From positions 35,386 to 48,181 of the forward strand of contig DHPU01000033.1 in assembly GCA_002407935.1 (NCBI GenBank): a stretch of 12,796 nt of DNA. The letters are read 5' to 3'. Of the stretch, positions 7,043 to 12,796 are shown piece after piece. The number at the start of each line of letters is the position of its first letter. Position 1 is the stretch's first letter. Source of the DNA: Peptococcaceae bacterium UBA5356 (GTDB lineage Bacteria; Bacillota; Peptococcia; DRI-13; DTU073). The notes under the pieces are model-generated. The model had not been told where the DNA came from. It searched no databases and saw nothing but the letters and a program-made list of their open reading frames with translations. The position numbers and the translations under genes were made by a program.

Positions 7043-8260
7043 TCAGGATCTGTAATCCGCATTTATTTTGACATATTCATAAGACAAATCACAACCCCAA
7101 GCCCTTCCCGCAAAAGTTCCTGCTTTCAAATCTATGATGATTAACACTTCGTCCTTTGCCAGAATCTTGCGAGCCTCTGCTTCATTAAAGTCCAAGCCTC
7201 GCCCCTTTTGCGCTACTAAAAGTTCACCCAAATAGACATCAACACTATCCGGTTCAAACTCGGCTCCCGAATAACCTAAAGCACAGACAATCCGTCCCCA
7301 GTTCGCATCTTTGCCAAAAATTGCTGCTTTCACCAAACTCGAGCCGGCTACAGAACGGGCAGCTTTTCGAGCATCCACCAAGCTAGGCGCATTAATGACT
7401 TTTACCTCTAGCAGTTTAGTGGCCCCTTCGCCATCACCGGCAATCATTTTGGCCAAAGAAAGACAAACCTCACACAGGGCTTCGCTAAAAAGCCGGAACG
7501 CCGTGCTCTGAACATCTTCAATCAGCGTATTTCCTGCCCTCCCATTAGCCAGAACTACCAGCGTATCATTGGTACTGGTATCCCCATCTATCGTCACCAT
7601 ATTAAAAGATTCCTCATTAGCCATAACCAAGGCCTGCTGCAAGCACTCCCCGGTTATGGCGACATCAGTAGTAACTAAACCCAACATCGTGGCCATATTG
7701 GGATGAATCATCCCCGACCCCTTCGCCATCCCTCCCAGGGAAACTTTTTTACCTTCAATCTCTATTTGCAAGGCAATCTCTTTGGCACGAGTATCCGTAG
7801 TCATAATCGCCTGAGCAGCTAAACTTCCCCTTTCGTACGAAAGAGAGCGGCCAGCCTCCCTGATTCCCTGCTGCACCTTCTCTATCGGAAGATTAACCCC
7901 AATCACCCCCGTTGAAGCTACCAAAAACTCCTCCGGCTGATAGCCCGTCACTTCGGCCGCTACTTTAGTCATCATCTTAGCGGCGGCTAAGCCCTCCTGC
8001 CCCGTACAGGCATTAGCACATCCACTATTAACGACAAAGCCTCTGCACCCCGTTTTTGCGGCTAAATGCTGCCGGGAAACCTGCACAGGGGCAGCCGCAA
8101 ACTTATTAGTAGTAAATACCCCGGCTCCTACCGCCGGATCCTCCGAAACAACCAAAGCCAAATCATAACGTCCCTGATACTTAATACCTGCCTCAGCTAC
8201 TCCGGCGGTAAACCCTCGAGGAGTTGTTACTCCCCCGCCTTTTACAACGGCAAATTCCAC
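7043..8260 (-). CDS. argJ: Glutamate N-acetyltransferase / ornithine acetyltransferase (ArgJ precursor)
   Basis: ArgJ moves the acetyl group from N-acetylornithine to glutamate, recycling acetyl in the cyclic pathway; some members also use acetyl-CoA. The precursor self-cleaves into two chains at the Ala-Thr bond of the motif KGSGMIHPNMATML, here Ala190-Thr191, with Thr191 becoming the nucleophile. The length of 405 residues is normal. The start is GTG at 8260-8258: GAAGGTGAT, a near-perfect anti-16S match, ends only 3 nt upstream, giving about 7 nt from the GG core. An in-frame ATG is not available nearby, and the ATG at 8266 is in another frame. The upstream junction with argC is a 169-nt purine-rich tract containing octamer repeats. 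Whether the enzyme is mono- or bifunctional cannot be told from sequence. Confidence 0.95.
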   Translation of the reverse strand: MEFAVVKGGGVTTPRGFTAGVAEAGIKYQGRYDLALVVSEDPAVGAGVFTTNKFAAAPVQVSRQHLAAKTGCRGFVVNSGCANACTGQEGLAAAKMMTKVAAEVTGYQPEEFLVASTGVIGVNLPIEKVQQGIREAGRSLSYERGSLAAQAIMTTDTRAKEIALQIEIEGKKVSLGGMAKGSGMIHPNMATMLGLVTTDVAITGECLQQALVMANEESFNMVTIDGDTSTNDTLVVLANGRAGNTLIEDVQSTAFRLFSEALCEVCLSLAKMIAGDGEGATKLLEVKVINAPSLVDARKAARSVAGSSLVKAAIFGKDANWGRIVCALGYSGAEFEPDSVDVYLGELLVAQKGRGLDFNEAEARKILAKDEVLIIIDLKAGTFAGRAWGCDLSYEYVKINADYRS

Positions 8261-8320
8261 TTCATCACCTTCTCTATTTCCCTTTCCCTTTTTTCTTTCT
8301 CCGTTCCATTTTTTCTTTTA

Positions 8321-8375
8321 TTCTCTTGTTCTCTTGTTCTCTTGTTCTCTTGTTCTCTTGTTCTCTTGTTCTCTT
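8321..8375. repeat. Octamer tandem repeat (TTCTCTTG)x6.9 between argC and argJ
   Basis: Six perfect TTCTCTTG units (8321-8368) are followed by seven bases of a seventh. In the mRNA this reads (CAAGAGAA)n, an unstructured purine-rich tract. The whole gap 8265-8429 is pyrimidine-rich on the plus strand. A perfect tandem array of this kind is prone to copy-number change by slippage. It lies inside the arg operon transcript, not in a promoter. Confidence 0.95.
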
Positions 8376-8383
8376 CCGTTTCG

Positions 8384-8424
8384 TTCCCTGATCTTCTTTT
8401 GTTCTTATTCTTTTTCCCTGATCT
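8384..8424. repeat. 11-bp direct repeat TTCCCTGATCT, 30-bp period
   Basis: TTCCCTGATCT occurs at 8384-8394 and again at 8414-8424, just beyond the argC stop codon and next to the octamer array. The bases between are pyrimidine-rich. It may be the trace of a duplication within the same repeat-bearing junction. Confidence 0.75.
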
Positions 8425-8429
8425 CTTTC

Positions 8430-9467
8430 TCAAGGGAACAGTGCTACTTTAGGTAACCCCATCGTTTCCTCCAAGCCACACATTAAATTCATATTTTGAA
8501 TAGCCTGCCCTGAAGCACCCTTCGTAATATTGTCGATTACCGAAATAATAACCAATCTTCCTGTCCTTTCATCCAAAGAAAAACCGATATCACAGAAATT
8601 TGTCCCCTGCACCCATTTTGTATGCGGATATTCCCCCTTGGGATAAATCCTAATAAAAGCTTCATGCTCATAATAAGCACGGTATACTTCTTCGAGTTTA
8701 CCCGTTTTTGTAGTTAAAGGTAAACTATAAATTGTACTCATCATCCCCCGGGTTAAGGGAACCAAATGAGGTGTAAAACTGATCTTTATCTCCGTTCCGG
8801 CAATTGCCGACAACTCTTGTTCTATTTCCGGAATATGTCGGTGGTGCGGTAACCCATAAGCCTTTAAATCCTCATTAACCTCACTATAAAGAGAACCGAC
8901 CCTTAACCCCCTTCCGCCCCCGCTTACACCGGATTTACTGTCAATAATCAAGCAACGGGGATCCAGCAATTTTTCTTTTAAAAGAGGATAAAGAGCCAGA
9001 ATTACGGTAGTAGGATAACACCCCGGATTAGCGATCAGCTTCGTCTTTTGAATCGCCACCCGCTTAATTTCGGGAATTCCATATACCGCCTGCTCCAATA
9101 ATTTTTCTGTCGGCCCTTTCTTTTTATACCACTCCGTATAAACCTGCGGATCCTTAAGGCGAAAATCTGCCCCTAAATCTACTGCCTTTTTTCCTTGAGC
9201 AATCACCTTTTCTACATAAGGTACACTTAAGCCGTGCGGTAAAGCCAAAAAAACCACATCGGCCTTAGCAATTAAAGCCGGATCATCCGCCTCACTACAA
9301 GTTAGATCAACAAACCGGCGAAAATGGGGATAAACATCGCTATACTTCTTGTTGGCATAACTTTGTGTCCCGAGCCCCACCAATTCTACACCGGGATGCT
9401 GGGACAATATTCTTACCAGTTCCTGTCCCGTATAACCGGTAGCTCCGATTATACTTACTTTAATCAT
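8430..9467 (-). CDS. argC: N-acetyl-gamma-glutamyl-phosphate reductase
   Basis: ArgC reduces N-acetylglutamyl phosphate to the semialdehyde with NADPH. The dinucleotide-binding GATGYTG is at residues 8-14, and the catalytic cysteine is in ANPGCYPT (Cys150). The length of 345 residues is normal. I chose the ATG at 9467 (MIKVSIIGATGYTG) rather than the in-frame ATG at 9482: AAGGATGGTG lies about 9 nt before 9467, whereas 9482 has only an AAGG directly against it, and the promoter would put 9482 about 10 nt from the transcript start. It is the first gene of the arg operon, with promoter and ARG boxes directly upstream. Its substrate is made by ArgB, which is not encoded here. Confidence 0.95.
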   Translation of the reverse strand: MIKVSIIGATGYTGQELVRILSQHPGVELVGLGTQSYANKKYSDVYPHFRRFVDLTCSEADDPALIAKADVVFLALPHGLSVPYVEKVIAQGKKAVDLGADFRLKDPQVYTEWYKKKGPTEKLLEQAVYGIPEIKRVAIQKTKLIANPGCYPTTVILALYPLLKEKLLDPRCLIIDSKSGVSGGGRGLRVGSLYSEVNEDLKAYGLPHHRHIPEIEQELSAIAGTEIKISFTPHLVPLTRGMMSTIYSLPLTTKTGKLEEVYRAYYEHEAFIRIYPKGEYPHTKWVQGTNFCDIGFSLDERTGRLVIISVIDNITKGASGQAIQNMNLMCGLEETMGLPKVALFP

Positions 9468-9490
9468 CTCTAACTTCACCATCCTTATTC

Positions 9491-9508
9491 TGTTTATAAT
9501 TATACATC
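9491..9508. promoter_or_regulatory. ARG box, weaker second site 21 bp from the first
   Basis: The 18-bp stretch centred at 9499.5 contains the palindrome TATAATTATA and reads TGTATAATTATAAACA on the minus strand, matching the left half-site (TGTAT) well and the right one poorly. It lies exactly 21 bp (two 18-bp boxes with a 3-bp gap) from the strong box, the usual spacing of paired ARG boxes. It overlaps the -10 element, whose own sequence explains part of the match. Confidence 0.55.
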
Positions 9509-9528
9509 ACAACTGCATAATTATGCAA
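9499..9528 (-). promoter_or_regulatory. Sigma-A promoter of the arginine operon
   Basis: On the minus strand TTGCAT (9528-9523) is followed after 18 nt by a perfect TATAAT (9504-9499). The predicted start is near 9492, giving a short leader of about 25 nt before the argC ATG at 9467. It lies directly after the terminator of the upstream HD-GYP gene and is overlapped by the ARG boxes. Confidence 0.8.
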
Positions 9529-9529
9529 C
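9512..9529. promoter_or_regulatory. ARG box (ArgR/AhrC operator), strong site
   Basis: The core TGCATAATTATGCA (9514-9527) is a perfect 14-bp palindrome that fits the ARG-box form TGNAT-W4-ATNCA. It covers the -35 element and part of the spacer, so ArgR/AhrC bound with arginine should block RNA polymerase. Its centre is at 9520.5. Confidence 0.8.
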
Positions 9530-9537
9530 GCCTTTTG

Positions 9538-9569
9538 AAAAAAGGGAAACCCGGTCTAAACCGGGTTTC
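9538..9569 (-). terminator. Intrinsic terminator of the HD-GYP gene
   Basis: On the minus strand GAAACCCGGT (9569-9560) pairs perfectly with ACCGGGTTTC (9555-9546) around the 4-nt loop TTAG, followed by CCCTTTTTT. The 10-bp GC-rich stem with T-run is a textbook terminator. The gene's TAG stop codon forms part of the loop. It insulates the arg promoter, only about 10 nt further on. Confidence 0.9.
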
Positions 9570-10605
9570 TCTTCGTCAGTTTTTGCCGTTCCTGTTCTGT
9601 AATAATTCCTTTTATACAAAAATTCTTTTCCTCAATTAAATTAATCTCCGGAAAACTTTTTTGAATACCTCCGGTATTGTTGGTAATCTGTTTAATAATT
9701 GGACGTGTAGGAAAATCCCTAAAAACCTCAATTACGACACCTATTATGCCGTTATTTAAACGAACCGTTGCCCCGACAGGATAAGGTGCAATATTTCTGC
9801 TAAAAGCTTTAACAACCTCCGGGTTAAAAGACTTCCCGCTTTCCGCTAAAATTTGCTCCAGCGCTTGATAAGGATAAATCCGTGCACGATTATTAGAATT
9901 TGTCACCAGATTATAATATGTATTAGCTACACTAGTAATGGCCGCATACTGATGAATACCCTCACCCTGAAGTTTTCTGGGATAACCGGTGCCATCATAC
10001 TTCTCATGATGCTGAAAAGCGACATGTGCAATTAAGATATTAAGAGATCTTATTTGTCGCAATATTTCAAAGCCATGTGTCGTATGTTCCGGTCCCTTAT
10101 TTAAAGATTTGCCAAGATCATGTAGAATTGAACCCATTCCTAAAGTTTTTAATTTTAAATCATCTAAACCTAAAGCTATGCCCGTGAGTATACTTAACAC
10201 GCTTACCCCCACAGAGTGACTATATAAATATGCATTTTTATTGGTGGGCTCTATAAATTGAATCATCAAATTCGAAACGCCCTTTAATTCATCCAAGATT
10301 TCATTAACCATATCACTTACCGGTCTTATATCCAAACTGCTTTGTACACTCGCACTCTTGACAACATCCTTAACCGCCTTGACCGTTTGTAATTTAACCT
10401 TGTCATTAATCACATCATCAACTTCTAAATGTCCCAGAATTTCATCCTCAATATAAATAAATGGTATCCCAAGGGATGTTAATTTTTCTATATAGAGTGC
10501 ATTAAGTACCACCCCTGCATTTAAAAGAATCCGTCCCACATCGTCATAAATTGTTCTCGCTATCCGCATTCCCGTTTTAAGTTGTTCAACATTAATTGCT
10601 CGCAT
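9556..10605 (-). CDS. HD-GYP domain protein (cyclic-di-GMP phosphodiesterase family)
   Basis: This cytosolic 349-residue protein has no membrane segment. An N-terminal region (1-60, with LKTGMRIARTIYDDVGRILL) of the kind found before HD-GYP domains is followed by the HD-GYP domain (about 120-270) and a C-terminal beta-type tail (PYPVGATVRLNNGIIGVV, residues 275-291). Visible domain residues are His130, His162-Asp163 with Lys166 (HDLGK), His177, His194, His199-His200 (HHE) and the GYP loop DGTGYP (204-209). The family hydrolyses c-di-GMP. The usual VADVYDAL segment reads VANTYYNL, so the aspartate that ligates metal in characterised members is Asn228, and activity may be altered. The RBS AAGGAAGGG is 5 nt from the ATG. 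It is flanked by cwlD upstream and its own terminator downstream. Confidence 0.85.
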   Translation of the reverse strand: MRAINVEQLKTGMRIARTIYDDVGRILLNAGVVLNALYIEKLTSLGIPFIYIEDEILGHLEVDDVINDKVKLQTVKAVKDVVKSASVQSSLDIRPVSDMVNEILDELKGVSNLMIQFIEPTNKNAYLYSHSVGVSVLSILTGIALGLDDLKLKTLGMGSILHDLGKSLNKGPEHTTHGFEILRQIRSLNILIAHVAFQHHEKYDGTGYPRKLQGEGIHQYAAITSVANTYYNLVTNSNNRARIYPYQALEQILAESGKSFNPEVVKAFSRNIAPYPVGATVRLNNGIIGVVIEVFRDFPTRPIIKQITNNTGGIQKSFPEINLIEEKNFCIKGIITEQERQKLTKRNPV

Positions 10606-10687
10606 AAAAACCCTTCCTTTTATACTACTATAATACTAATTACCACGATTAAAATAAATAATTTTTCAAACAATCATATCTATCATT

Positions 10688-10716
10688 AGACTACCATAAT
10701 CTACTTTTCTTGACAA
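10688..10716 (-). promoter_or_regulatory. Possible promoter for the HD-GYP gene
   Basis: On the minus strand TTGTCA (10716-10711), 17 nt, then TAGTCT (10693-10688), some 80 nt upstream of the start codon. The -10 is poor. The 124-nt gap after cwlD shows no strong terminator, so read-through from cwlD is an alternative. Confidence 0.25.
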
Positions 10717-10729
10717 ACAATTATTTTAA

Positions 10730-11461
10730 TTAAAAGTTATATTTCGACAGATATCTGACTATCCCGGCATAAATAGACCAAGCTAATTTATTTTGGTACT
10801 CTTCCTCCTGCAATAACTTCTCCTCCCTAGGATTAGAAAGAAACCCTAGTTCCACATTAACAAGCGGTATTTTGGCCTTTTTAAAGATCAGCGAGGAAGT
10901 GTCGGGTTTGGGTTTTCTCGTTGTGTTGCCGGGAAAAGCAATTAATTCTTCTTGAATACAGGAAGCTAATTCTTTACTTCCCTCCACTTCCGAAGCATAA
11001 AAAGTCTGTGCCCCATCCCAACGGGATGAAGGGAAAGCATTACAGTGAATCGCAATATACAGATCAGCCTGTATCTCTTGCATCATTTCTGCTCTTTTAG
11101 TTAAATCAGCCCTTTTGCGCGCTCTCACCGTATCCTCGCCCTCACTTAAGGCTTTGTCCTCTTCACGGGTCATATATACAATTCCGCCGCCCTGCAGAAG
11201 CAGCGTCCGCAGCTTTTGAGCTACCGCCAAATTTAGGTCTTTCTCCAAAACGCCATTGACACTGACTTTTCCCGGATCCTCACCGCCATGACCCGGATCA
11301 ACAATAAAAACATGTCCTGCCACAATCCAGGACATGGCCTCTACCGCTCTTTTCTCTTCCCGCTCCCCCCAATAAGCAAATCCGGCCAGACAAAAGCCTA
11401 CCATACTAACTAAAACCACCCAAGTTATGGTCTGTTTTTTTAACAGAATTATTTTTTTCAC
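10730..11461 (-). CDS. cwlD: N-acetylmuramoyl-L-alanine amidase CwlD (spore cortex)
   Basis: CwlD removes the peptide side chain from muramic acid as the first step to muramic-delta-lactam in spore cortex, which is needed for germination. The 243-residue protein has a single N-terminal membrane anchor (about residues 13-30) and an extracytoplasmic Amidase_3 domain. Zinc ligands are His58 (DPGHGG), Glu73 (LEKDLNL) and His139 (AIHCNAF), and the catalytic Glu204 lies in VELGFLSNP. The start is GTG at 11461-11459 with GGGGAG about 6 nt upstream. In B. subtilis cwlD also lies just downstream of rplM-rpsI, which supports this assignment over vegetative amidases. Upstream CATAGATA near 11525 vaguely recalls a sporulation -10, but I found no matching -35. 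The protein indicates a spore former. Confidence 0.9.
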   Translation of the reverse strand: MKKIILLKKQTITWVVLVSMVGFCLAGFAYWGEREEKRAVEAMSWIVAGHVFIVDPGHGGEDPGKVSVNGVLEKDLNLAVAQKLRTLLLQGGGIVYMTREEDKALSEGEDTVRARKRADLTKRAEMMQEIQADLYIAIHCNAFPSSRWDGAQTFYASEVEGSKELASCIQEELIAFPGNTTRKPKPDTSSLIFKKAKIPLVNVELGFLSNPREEKLLQEEEYQNKLAWSIYAGIVRYLSKYNF

Positions 11462-11713
11462 TTTTTTCTCCCCTTTACCTTTTACCTTATTTTTAAATAA
11501 GATATTAGGAAAGGTTTTTATCTATGCCGATTTATTCGCTTTACAGATTTTATTTAGCAAAAACAAAAAGTCCCTAAGAGTTAATATTTTGTGTGATTCC
11601 CTATTTCCGTCCGCACATCCATGGCGGATTATCAAAAAGAGGATTGGCTGCTGAATCTGCCATTATACGCGGTGAATGAGTTAAAAAATAAAACTGAGCA
11701 CAACAACAATAAA
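11462..11713. other. Intergenic region between rpsI and cwlD
   Basis: About 250 nt without an assigned gene. It holds the cwlD RBS, a small AT palindrome (CTTATTT-TT-AAATAAG, 11486-11501), an isolated TATAAT on the minus strand (11667-11662) without a good -35, and a 35-codon plus-strand frame starting at 11621 that lacks an RBS. The B. subtilis gene ybaJ, which sits between rpsI and cwlD there, is absent. Confidence 0.5.
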
Positions 11714-11740
11714 GCGTCGGATGGATAACCCACCCGACGC
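11698..11740 (-). terminator. Intrinsic terminator of rplM-rpsI
   Basis: On the minus strand GCGTCGGGTGG (11740-11730) pairs with CCATCCGACGC (11724-11714), 11 bp with one G-U wobble, around the loop GTTAT, followed by TTTATTGTTGTTG. It lies 17 nt after the rpsI stop. The stem is strong; the T-tract is interrupted. Confidence 0.8.
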
Positions 11741-11757
11741 CTTGTAACACAGTATAA

Positions 11758-12150
11758 TTATCTTTTACTGAACTGGGGTGCACGACGGGCACCTTTCAAA
11801 CCATACTTCTTCCGTTCTATCATTCTGGGGTCACGTGTCAAGAACCCAGCACGTTTCAATACCGGTCTTAATTCCTGATTTACCTTTAATAAGGCTCTGG
11901 CAATTCCCAAACGAATGGCTCCGGCCTGCCCCGTGATACCTCCGCCTTCTACTTTAGCCAAAACATCAAACCTGCTCTCAGTATTAGTTAGCACCAAAGG
12001 TTGTTTGACAATCATCTCCAGCGTTTTTTTCCCAAAATATTCGTTTAATGGTCTGTTATTAACCTCAACCTTTCCTTCCCCCGGTACGAGACGTACACGG
12101 GCTATGGAAGTTTTACGACGACCTGTTCCATAATATTGTACTTGCGCCAT
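11758..12150 (-). CDS. rpsI: 30S ribosomal protein S9
   Basis: S9 (uS9) is a small-subunit protein in the 30S head whose C-terminal tail reaches the P-site tRNA. The 130-residue sequence begins YYGTGRRKTSIARVRL and ends with the conserved KYGLKGARRAPQFSKR tail, complete to the terminal SKR. GGGAGG is 8 nt before the ATG. It is 18 nt downstream of rplM, in the conserved L13-S9 pair, and is followed by a terminator. Confidence 0.98.
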   Translation of the reverse strand: MAQVQYYGTGRRKTSIARVRLVPGEGKVEVNNRPLNEYFGKKTLEMIVKQPLVLTNTESRFDVLAKVEGGGITGQAGAIRLGIARALLKVNQELRPVLKRAGFLTRDPRMIERKKYGLKGARRAPQFSKR

Positions 12151-12168
12151 TTCATTTTCCTCCCTTCC

Positions 12169-12603
12169 CTAACCCCGTAATTCCCAAACCTCAGGCTGTT
12201 GAGCCTGATGGGGGTGTTGTGGTCCTTTATAAACCTTGAGCTTTCTGTACATGTCATCACCCAGTCTATTATGAGGAAGCATACCTTTAACAGCCTGTTC
12301 GATCACCATTTCTGGTTTTTTCTGCATTAAAGCTTCACAATTAATCGTCTTCAACCCACCTGGATAACCGGAATGTCGATAATACATCTTCTTCTGAAGC
12401 TTCTTGCCGGTTAATACCACCTTTTCCGCATTAATAATAATCACAAAATCCCCTGTATCTACATGGGGTGTAAAGATAGGTTTATGTTTGCCACGTAAAA
12501 TAGCGGCGGTTTCTGATGCTAAACGACCCAAGGTTTTGTTTGCAGCATCAATAATATACCATTTTCGTGGAATGTCTTGTTCCTTAGCCATGAAGGTCCG
12601 CAA
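12169..12603 (-). CDS. rplM: 50S ribosomal protein L13
   Basis: L13 (uL13) is an early-assembly protein of the large subunit. The 144-residue sequence is typical: RKWYIIDAANKTLGRLAS, RGKHKPIFTPHVDTGDFVIIINAEKV in two adjacent parts, YYRHSGYPGG and the KGMLPHNRLG segment. The start is TTG at 12603-12601, supported by AGGAGG 8 nt upstream and by the family's usual MKTFMA beginning; the ATG at 12591 is 20 nt from that RBS. It is first in the rplM-rpsI operon, behind a consensus promoter and a leader of about 110 nt. Confidence 0.97.
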   Translation of the reverse strand: MRTFMAKEQDIPRKWYIIDAANKTLGRLASETAAILRGKHKPIFTPHVDTGDFVIIINAEKVVLTGKKLQKKMYYRHSGYPGGLKTINCEALMQKKPEMVIEQAVKGMLPHNRLGDDMYRKLKVYKGPQHPHQAQQPEVWELRG

Positions 12604-12716
12604 TTCTGTTCCCTCCTAAATTTTCTTCTTTAATTTTATAGTTTATAATAATTGATCCCGGGGCTAGTGGAATCAAATATCTCTATAATATGTACCTCTT
12701 ATTCATAGAAGCCACT
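12604..12716 (-). ncRNA. 5' leader of rplM, probable L13-leader-type autoregulatory RNA
   Basis: The promoter places the transcript start near 12715, leaving an untranslated leader of about 110 nt. Its 5' end can fold: AGTGG (12716-12712) with CCACT (12670-12666), and TCTAT (12709-12705) with ATAGA (12686-12682) inside. Firmicute rplM-rpsI operons are known to carry an L13 leader element at this place. I could not match the conserved nucleotides of that family from memory, so the class assignment rests on location and on the presence of a fold. Confidence 0.45.
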
Positions 12717-12721
12717 GATTT

Positions 12722-12750
12722 ATTTTAATACACGGAGCCGGCTGTGTCAA
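12722..12750 (-). promoter_or_regulatory. Sigma-A promoter of rplM-rpsI
   Basis: On the minus strand a perfect TTGACA (12750-12745), a 17-nt spacer and TAAAAT (12727-12722). This is near consensus and well placed for the ribosomal operon. Confidence 0.85.
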
Positions 12751-12796
12751 GGTGTGTTTTACAAAAGTACTACTTTTCAGGATATTCCTTAATTGA

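Noticed and set aside
8321..8375. CRISPR array
   Set aside because: The units are contiguous octamers without spacers.
8242..8433. 63-codon KRE-rich frame across the argC-argJ junction as a protein
   Set aside because: It results from a purine-rich repeat with few possible stop codons and overlaps the argJ start; kept only as a possible ribosome-bridging frame.
10710..10740. TTGACA on the plus strand after cwlD
   Set aside because: No -10 at the right distance and no plus-strand gene follows.
11515..11560. Sporulation sigma (sigma-E/G) promoter for cwlD
   Set aside because: CATAGATA resembles a -10, but no acceptable -35 lies at the required spacing.
12762..12777. AAAAGTA-C-TACTTTT inverted repeat upstream of the rplM promoter
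   Set aside because: Short AT-rich arms with a 1-nt centre and no T-run make it unconvincing as a terminator.
12770..12796. Possible C-terminus of an upstream gene at the right edge (eight codons, then TAG)
   Set aside because: Too short to identify; truA often lies upstream of rplM, but these residues do not let me recognise it.

Overview
The window looks like a chromosomal segment of a moderately low-GC, spore-forming Firmicute, most likely a Clostridia/Peptococcaceae-type organism. The evidence is: (i) an rplM-rpsI-cwlD arrangement close to that of Bacillus subtilis, with CwlD being a spore-cortex enzyme; (ii) strong Shine-Dalgarno sequences, including GTG and TTG starts (argJ, cwlD, rplM); (iii) a clustered arginine operon with an ArgR/AhrC-type operator; and (iv) an HD-GYP protein. 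I cannot name the genus. Nothing suggests a plasmid, prophage, insertion sequence, CRISPR array, tRNA or rRNA. This is mostly core genome.

Layout, left to right. 1-135 (minus) is the 5' end of a secreted or lipid-exposed protein cut by the window edge, with a clear RBS and signal peptide. 136-375 is the divergent control region. 376-1929 (plus) holds a ZIP-family metal transporter followed by two back-to-back half-size TSUP (TauE/SafE-type) membrane proteins. The RBS of the first half-protein lies in one arm of a perfect 8-bp inverted repeat. From 2066 rightwards everything is on the minus strand, so transcription runs right to left: rplM-rpsI (promoter, leader and terminator all visible), cwlD, an HD-GYP protein with an intrinsic terminator, then the arginine operon argC-argJ-argD-argF-argG-argH with promoter, operator and terminator.

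The arginine genes encode most of the route from acetylglutamate to arginine: ArgC (reductase), ArgD (aminotransferase), ArgJ (ornithine acetyltransferase, recycling the acetyl group), ArgF (carbamoylation), ArgG and ArgH. The kinase gene argB, usually between argJ and argD in such operons, is absent, and those two genes are only 14 nt apart. carAB are absent too. The operon promoter has a near-consensus -35/-10 overlapped by a perfect palindromic ARG box, with a weaker second box exactly 21 bp away centre to centre, so arginine-dependent repression is strongly suggested. The only two long intercistronic gaps of the operon each carry a different short tandem repeat: an octamer between argC and argJ, and a heptamer between argF and argG.

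I found no clear novel multi-gene system. The items most worth a second look are the split TSUP pair with its sequestered RBS, the missing argB, the repeat-filled operon junctions, an insertion in ArgH, and an HD-GYP domain lacking its last metal-ligand aspartate.
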